Origin: Adineta steineri
Lineage: Eukaryota; Rotifera; Eurotatoria; Adinetida; Adinetidae
DNA: 64,000 bases
Direction of reading: 5' to 3'
Assembly (NCBI GenBank): GCA_905250115.1
Contig: CAJNOI010000016.1
Span: 303,980 to 367,979 of the forward strand
The notes beneath the pieces were generated by a model. That model ran no database searches. It worked only from the letters and a program-made list of their open reading frames with translations, and had not been told where the DNA came from. Positions 57,901 to 64,000 of this stretch are shown here, in pieces; within the stretch, counting starts at the first letter, position 1; every line of letters begins with the position of its first letter. The position numbers and the translations under genes are program-made.

Positions 57901-59866
57901 GTGCTAATCCAAATTTATTTTGTAATTGTGATTCACAATTTACAACTGAACTTAAAGATGCAGGATATTTAACACGAAAAGAATTTTTACCTGTTCTTCG
58001 AGTTGAATTTGGTGATACAGGTAATAGGAAAAAAACATACTTAACTTTTGTCATTTAGTAAAATTTTATTTTTTTTGATAATATTTTAAAGGAGCAGCTA
58101 ATTCACAACAATATGGTCGATATCAAGTTGGTCGTCTTCAATGCGAAGGTGATTTATTATATGATAATACAATCACATTTCGTAAAGCCGATGCAATTAT
58201 AACTGTACCACCATTTGAAGCTAAAATCGCTGGTGATATTCGTTTTCAATTTAAAACAGGTTTTGATTCAGCAACATTTGGTTCAGCTATTATTGTACAA
58301 AATATTGGTTATGATGATGGAGATCTTATTGAAGTAAATATTTCTTTTTTTGTAATTAATTATTTTAAAACAAAAATGATTTGATTTATTCTTAAAGATT
58401 CGTCTTCAAGCACCACGTGAAATAGCTTTTCGATATAGTGTTGGTCGTGGAACAAATATCGTAACAATTCGTGCACCCTATGATTTTAATGATAATGATT
58501 GGCATACAGTTCAGATAGAAATTAATCGACAAGAAGCCCGTTTAACAGTTGATGGTTTATCAGCTGCTAATCCTGAAGATCAAACAACATTTCGTCACAT
58601 ACGTTTAACATCAAACTTAACGATTGGTGCATCTGTAACAAATCGAAATGGTTTTGTTGGATGTATACGAGCATTTCAAGTTAATGGTGAATTAATGGAT
58701 TTAAAATATCAAGCATTACAAGGAATGTATGGTATATCACCAGGTTGTATCGGTAAATGTCAAAGTAATCCTTGTTTAAACGGTGGACGTTGTAATGAAC
58801 GTTGGTCAACATATGATTGTGATTGTACATTTACACCATTTCGTGGACCGATCTGTGCAACAGAAATTGGAACACGGCTTGAAGCAAATACAATGATTAA
58901 ATATACATTTCCAACTGAAGGTGTAACAGCTACTGAAGAAGAAACTATTCGTGTTCTATTTACAACTTATAAAAAACAAGGTATATTAATACAATTGAAA
59001 TCTGATAAAGTTGATGAAAAAGGTATGACCGATTATTTTACTCTTGAAATGAATAATAACGGTGGTGTACGTGTTAAATTTAATTATGGGTTTGATACAT
59101 TTGAATATAATGTTCCATATGATTTAACAAATGGACAAGATCATGAAGTTATTGTTACACGTCGTGATTATGGTAAACGTATTATGATTAGTGTGGATAA
59201 TTATGAACCATATGTTGATGTATTTCCTCAAACACAACAAATTGATATGCAATTTGATAGTCCACGTGTAATGTATATTGGAAGAAATGAAACAACACCA
59301 CCTGAACAAGGTTTTAGTGGTTGTATTGCTCGATTACAATTTAATCGAATATTTCCATTAAAATATGCTTTCTTGGAAGAACGTGATCCAAATATAACAT
59401 GGACAGGTGGAAGTATTCGGTAAATAAAATAAACAAAAACAAATAAATGTATATTTTTATTTAAATTTTATCAGAGAATGGCCATGTGGTACAGAACCTG
59501 TGAAATATTTACCTGAACCTGTTGAAATTCCACCTGATCGTGGTTTTTCCATACTTGGTTTGTTTTTACTTTTAGAATAATGCAAGAAAAATTCTTTTTT
59601 TTTCGTTTTTTTCAGCATTACCTCGTCCAATGTATAAACCAAATACTTTTGCTACAAATTTAGCTATTGTTTTCAGTGTAATAGGATTTGTTCTCGTATT
59701 TATCGCTATTGGTGTTGGTTTATGTATTCGTAAATCAAGTCAAAGTGGACATTATAAAACTAAAGAAGATCTAGGTGCTGATCAAGCTATTGATGCTGAT
59801 ACAGCTATTATTCGAGGTGATCCACGTCATCCAGATTTAACTGAAGCCAAAGAATGGTTTTTCTAA
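54942..59866 (+). CDS. Neurexin-IV / contactin-associated protein-like (Caspr) receptor, 13 exons
   Basis: Exons 54942-55002, 55056-55211, 55262-55449, 55505-55646, 55710-56095, 56158-56352, 56610-56816, 56868-56943, 56995-58020, 58092-58333, 58398-59419, 59475-59557 and 59616-59866 join in phase to 1344 residues. Order: signal peptide, F5/8C discoidin domain (about 35-185), two LamG domains, EGF (about 585-617, CTPNPCRHGGICY), fibrinogen-like region (about 625-822), LamG, EGF (about 1014-1046), LamG, membrane span (about 1275-1300) and a short tail with a juxtamembrane band-4.1-type basic patch and end EAKEWFF. This is the exact Caspr/Nrx-IV order. Known role: septate-junction and axo-glial adhesion with contactin. 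The end differs from the usual EYFI-type PDZ ligand. Confidence 0.95.
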
Positions 59867-60121
59867 TTATTCAATTTTTTTTCTGCAATTGCTCATTAAT
59901 CAAGAGCTTAATCATATTTGTATATGTGTTTATTCCCCATGTGTGTACATAATCATCTATTTAGCATTCCATGTTTTTTTTTGACTTCACTGTTTATTTG
60001 TTTTTTTATATTATAAATGATAATGTTAGTATCAATTAAATTGCTATATCAAAAATTCTTGTTTATGAAGATTTGAATCTCATTATATAACATTTTGTTT
60101 TTTTTGTTTAGTATATTCAAA

Positions 60122-62179
60122 ATGGCTTCCGTAATTGAGAATATCAATGTGAACAATTCCGAGGATGATTCAGATGCACCAGTTGAAGTTACAACAAAAA
60201 CATCGAAAACAAAAACAAGAAAGAAAAAAACTGTAAAGCGTCGAGTTAAATATACACTTGCAACAGAAGAAGATAATGAATTAAATGAAAAACATGTCGA
60301 TGAAGAATCTGCTCTTACACATTTAGTTTTTGGAGATGATGATGATTATCTTGAAGAATTAACATCAGCAGCTGGAAAAGATAAACCGATCAAAACAAAA
60401 AAACCAACAACTGACTCGAAAAGAGCAGCTTGGGTTGATAGTGAAGAAGTAACGGAAGAAATGTTAGTGAAATCTTGTTTTTTTTCTTTCTATTTGAAAA
60501 ATTATTTTAATATTCAGTGTTCGTGAACCAAATTTCAACCAGATGGTTCCACGAAAACGTCGAAAAATTACAACAGGAGAATATGAAACAAAACTTAAAT
60601 TCGAGTAAATTATATTTTTTTGTTATCAAATTTATATCAATTATTTTATAACTGTAGATATGAACGTGTTATGGGTCGACCATCATGGGCTGAAAAATTA
60701 TTAAATAAAAATCCTGATGCTGGTAATTATTTTTTTGACTTATTTTATGATAAGGAATAGTTTTTGATTTATTTATTAGATGATAGTGATGAAGAATTAT
60801 TTCGTCGTACGGGTAATTATTTAACTAAATCAACTGTATTAAGAGCTGGAACAATTGATTGTTTACGTTGTGCTGATTTTAAACATGATGTTGCTCATTC
60901 TGTATGTTATGCTTTGTATTTCTATTTTATAATTGAAATTTTTCTTCAATAGAAAATGTTAAGATCAGTAGAATTTCATCCAACTGCACGAATACTTCTT
61001 ACAGCTGGACGTAGTCAATATTTAAATTTATTTCAAGTAATTTCAAATGAATTTATATTTAATCTATAAGAAAATGCATTATTATTTAGGTTGATGGAAA
61101 GAAAAATGAACGTATTCAATCACTTTTCTTTGATAAATTTTCTATTGATACAACTCGATTTACTAAAGATGGCAATCAAGTTATAGTTACCGGTGATAGA
61201 AATTTTTTCAAAGTATTTGATATGATCGAAGGAAAAATCATGCAAATACCAATGATGAGAGGTAAATAATACTACGAGGAAATATTTTATAGATTATGTA
61301 AATCTTTTTCAGGATTTGAAGAACGTTTGGGAAAATTTGAAGTAAGTCCTGATGGATCTTTAATCGTATTTATGAATCGAAATGGTCAATTACATTTTGT
61401 ATCTGCAAAAGTAAATATATATTCTTATATATCATTCAATAATTTGAGATTATTTCTTCTAGTCAAAAGAATTAATTGACACTACTCAAATTTCTGGAAA
61501 TATTAACAGTATTACATTTCGACATGATAGTGAATTAATGTTTGCTTCCGGAGGTAAGAATTTATTCGTTAATAATCATAATAAAATTTGAAAATTATTT
61601 ATTAGATGAAGGCATTGTTACAGTATTTGATGTTCGTCGACGAGCAGCTATACATCGTTTTATTGATGATGGTAGTTATTCAACAACAAGTATGTGTGTT
61701 TCATCCAATCAACAATATTTTGTTACAGGGTATAGAATTATTTCATCGAACGAAAAAAAAATATATGAATTATTTTAATTTAGTCAAAAAAGTGGTATTG
61801 TGAATGTTTATTCTTATGATGATGTTATGAAAAATGGTGAACCAAAACCAATAAAATATTTAAAAAATTTAACAACATCAATACAAAATGTTAAGCTAAA
61901 TGCAAGTTCAGAATTATTAGCAATTAATTCATACCATCTTTCAAGAGCAGTTCGATTAGTATGATATATACATATATATATGAAAGAAAAAATTTGAAAT
62001 TTTGTTTTTAGGTTCATATGCCAACATTAACTGTTTATGAAAATTTTCCCGAATTTCATGATAAAAAAATTCAAATTGTCAATGGACTAGATTTTTCACC
62101 GAACAGTGGTTTTCTAACTTTAGGCAACAATAATGGCAAAGTGCTTTTATATCGTCTTAAGCATTTTAGTACTTATTAA
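60122..62179 (+). CDS. UTP18: UTP18 (U3 snoRNP/SSU processome WD40 protein), 11 exons
   Basis: Exons 60122-60462, 60518-60604, 60658-60722, 60780-60901, 60953-61036, 61090-61261, 61313-61410, 61463-61553, 61606-61729, 61784-61958 and 62012-62179 join in phase to 508 residues. The basic/acidic N-terminus holds the UTP18 hallmarks LVFGDDDDYLEEL, AWVDSEE and RPSWAEKLL; about seven WD40 blades follow (SVEFHPTARILLTAGRSQYL; FEVSPDGSLIVFMNRNG). Role: 18S rRNA maturation in the nucleolus. The ATG at 60122 follows an acceptor (ttgtttag), so a 5' UTR intron is likely. It lies only 255 bp after Caspr, so its promoter must be compact. Confidence 0.93.
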
Positions 62180-64000
62180 TACTAAATATCATTGTTATTA
62201 TTGTTTTGATATTTGTGTTAAAATAAAATAAAAAACATATTGATTGATGATATGTTGAACATATCCAGGCAGAGAAAAAAAACAAAAACTTTCAAATGAT
62301 TGATATTTTTAAGAGTATACTTTTGCTAAGTACTGACAACTTTTATTATATATATATATAAAATCTATTAGTGAATACGATAAGTAGTCATTCAAAGAAT
62401 TGTTTTTATAACATTTAGTTTTCTTTTTTATATAAAATAGATTTATTAATACTTGAAGTCAAGCATTCTCCTACATAATAATTGCTTTATTCCAGAATAC
62501 TTCAACAATTGCAGACATTGTCGATGATTGTTTCTATAGAAATGAAATGGGACTATTTTATTTTTTATAGTTTTAGAAATGTTGTTTGTCTTATTCTGAA
62601 TAAGTGAGAGCAAGAATAAGTACATCAGACATAAAATAAAACTAGATTACAATAACCTTTCTGATACAACTAAATTTAGAATGATGATGTACTCGTCGTA
62701 AAGCTTATATTTTGAATTATTTCTATTAAACCGATAAAAGATAGAAATACATTTAAATTACTGAATTATTTTCCACTATGTTCAAATATGAAGGTAGGGT
62801 AATTATAAACGTAGTTTTCAATGAAAAGGAAAATTATATTAAAGAGTTTGTCGTATAAGTATTTTTGTATAGAAATATTAGTTCTTTTCTTCTGAGTTAT
62901 TTTGCATGATGTAGATCTTAAAATCTTGATTGCCTATTTCCAAACAGGAAATCTTGACTGACTTTGTCATTTTGTGCTATCGAACACTTTTTATTAGATA
63001 AAAAATTGGAATATACTTATCAACAATATAAGTTAACTATTATAGTTTTTACTTATATTATTTTCATATAGAACATAACTTAGATGTTTACTCTTTGACA
63101 TGTTCTTATATATAATATCACAGTAGAAGATAAATTATTATCAGTTATATAAAAATAGATCTTCTCCCACTACTAAATAAAATACAAAGAGCATCAAACT
63201 TATATAATATAGACCTATATGATGCGTGTTAATAAATACCTAGATTCAAACATAATTATATAGCTCAAAAGTCTACAATTAATGATAAAAAAAAATAATA
63301 ATTATAAGTTAGATATGTGATTTGACTCTAAATATAAAAGAATAACAACAGTAAAACTTATCCTTCAATTAAGATATAGATAGAAAAAATGCAATAATAA
63401 CACACAGAGAAAATTTCTGACATACTAATTTAGTATTAGTGATAAAAAAATGTCAACACTTCTATATTAGAATTAAAAGATTAACTAATATTTTCATAAA
63501 TAGTATTAACATCATGTCAATTTTCATTATGATGATGACATATTTTTTATAGTTATGTAAATTTAGTTTTCCGGTACTTTTTTCTTTTTATCCAAGAAGC
63601 CTGATATTTATATCGTAGATAGATGATTATAGTCTTGTACTTATATTTTTAAAAGCTAAAGTATTATCATCATAGATCAATATATTGAACTGTAATAAAA
63701 GTGCAAAGAATATCTAGTTAGTAAAAAGTACCTGGAAACTGGGGTTATGTACTAGAAAAATATATAATTTAATCATGGTAGGTAGTAATATGATGTTAAT
63801 GTTTAATTATTATTAATATAAAAGTATTATATTAGCTTGTTCAATCCTAATACATTAGTACTAATATTAACATTAAATAATGAAATATTGATACTAACTC
63901 AGTATCCTTTTTCAAAAAATATCGTATTGCTACGTACTCACGTGCAGATATAGTATAAAAGGTTAAATATATTCTATATTTTGAGAAAACCTAAAAATTT
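62180..64000. other. AT-rich terminal intergenic region
   Basis: No gene, repeat array or splice series found on either strand. TA runs near 62350 only. Confidence 0.55.

Overview
The window is eukaryotic nuclear DNA that I read as a bdelloid rotifer (Adineta/Rotaria-like). It is AT-rich. Its multi-exon genes have mostly very short GT-AG introns (about 50-70 bp). It holds typical animal genes (plexin, neurexin-IV/Caspr, GIPC, MMD/PAQR, UTP18, NUDT14, a Ly6-like protein, SMKR1) next to ADP-ribosyltransferase-TPR (ART-TPR) genes of the kind I know from bdelloids, and a FUSC/ALMT-type transporter unusual for animals. Species assignment is inference. Exon models were built by hand from splice signals, phase continuity and family similarity; all multi-exon totals given are whole codons.

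Layout. 1-1937 (-): ART-TPR gene 1, cut by the window edge. 3458-11301 (-): 13-exon plexin with hAT-type miniature elements in two introns. 11302-19107: about 7.8 kb of microsatellite-rich DNA, probably non-coding apart from one candidate membrane-anchor exon (-, about 16.8-17.0 kb). 19108-20441 (-) GIPC and 20899-21227 (+) SMKR1 share a divergent promoter region. 21637-22669 (-) MMD-like PAQR. 23069-25984 (-) FUSC-family transporter. 27251-27712 (-) Ly6/uPAR-like protein. 29534-31192 (+) FMO-like monooxygenase.

31.8-47.2 kb looks like a lineage-specific accessory island. It has a LIM-ART-TPR fusion (33577-36116, +), three tandem SPRY-like genes of identical length (36917-39994, +, the first broken by a stop), ART-TPR gene 3 (40866 onward, +, running into a 100-N assembly gap), a TA-flanked MITE (43428-43640) and an ARM-TIR-SAM protein (44721-47226, -). 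ART and TIR domains both act on NAD+, so the island is enriched in candidate NAD+-using effectors fused to repeat or adaptor modules. Short foldback repeats with GGGTGTG/TGTGGG-like arms recur around the ART and SPRY-like genes and are essentially missing from the conserved-gene stretches.

48093-48942 (-) NUDT14-like Nudix hydrolase. 50754-51312 (+) and 53838-54217 (+): two small genes of unknown function. 54942-59866 (+): complete neurexin-IV/Caspr-like adhesion receptor in 13 exons. 60122-62179 (+): UTP18 in 11 exons, starting 255 bp after Caspr ends. 62180-64000: AT-rich DNA with no gene seen.

Strongest candidates for something new: the LIM-ART-TPR fusion, an undescribed N-terminal alpha/beta-looking domain shared by all three ART-TPR proteins, the mosaic SPRY-like array, and the telomere-like foldback family tracking this island.
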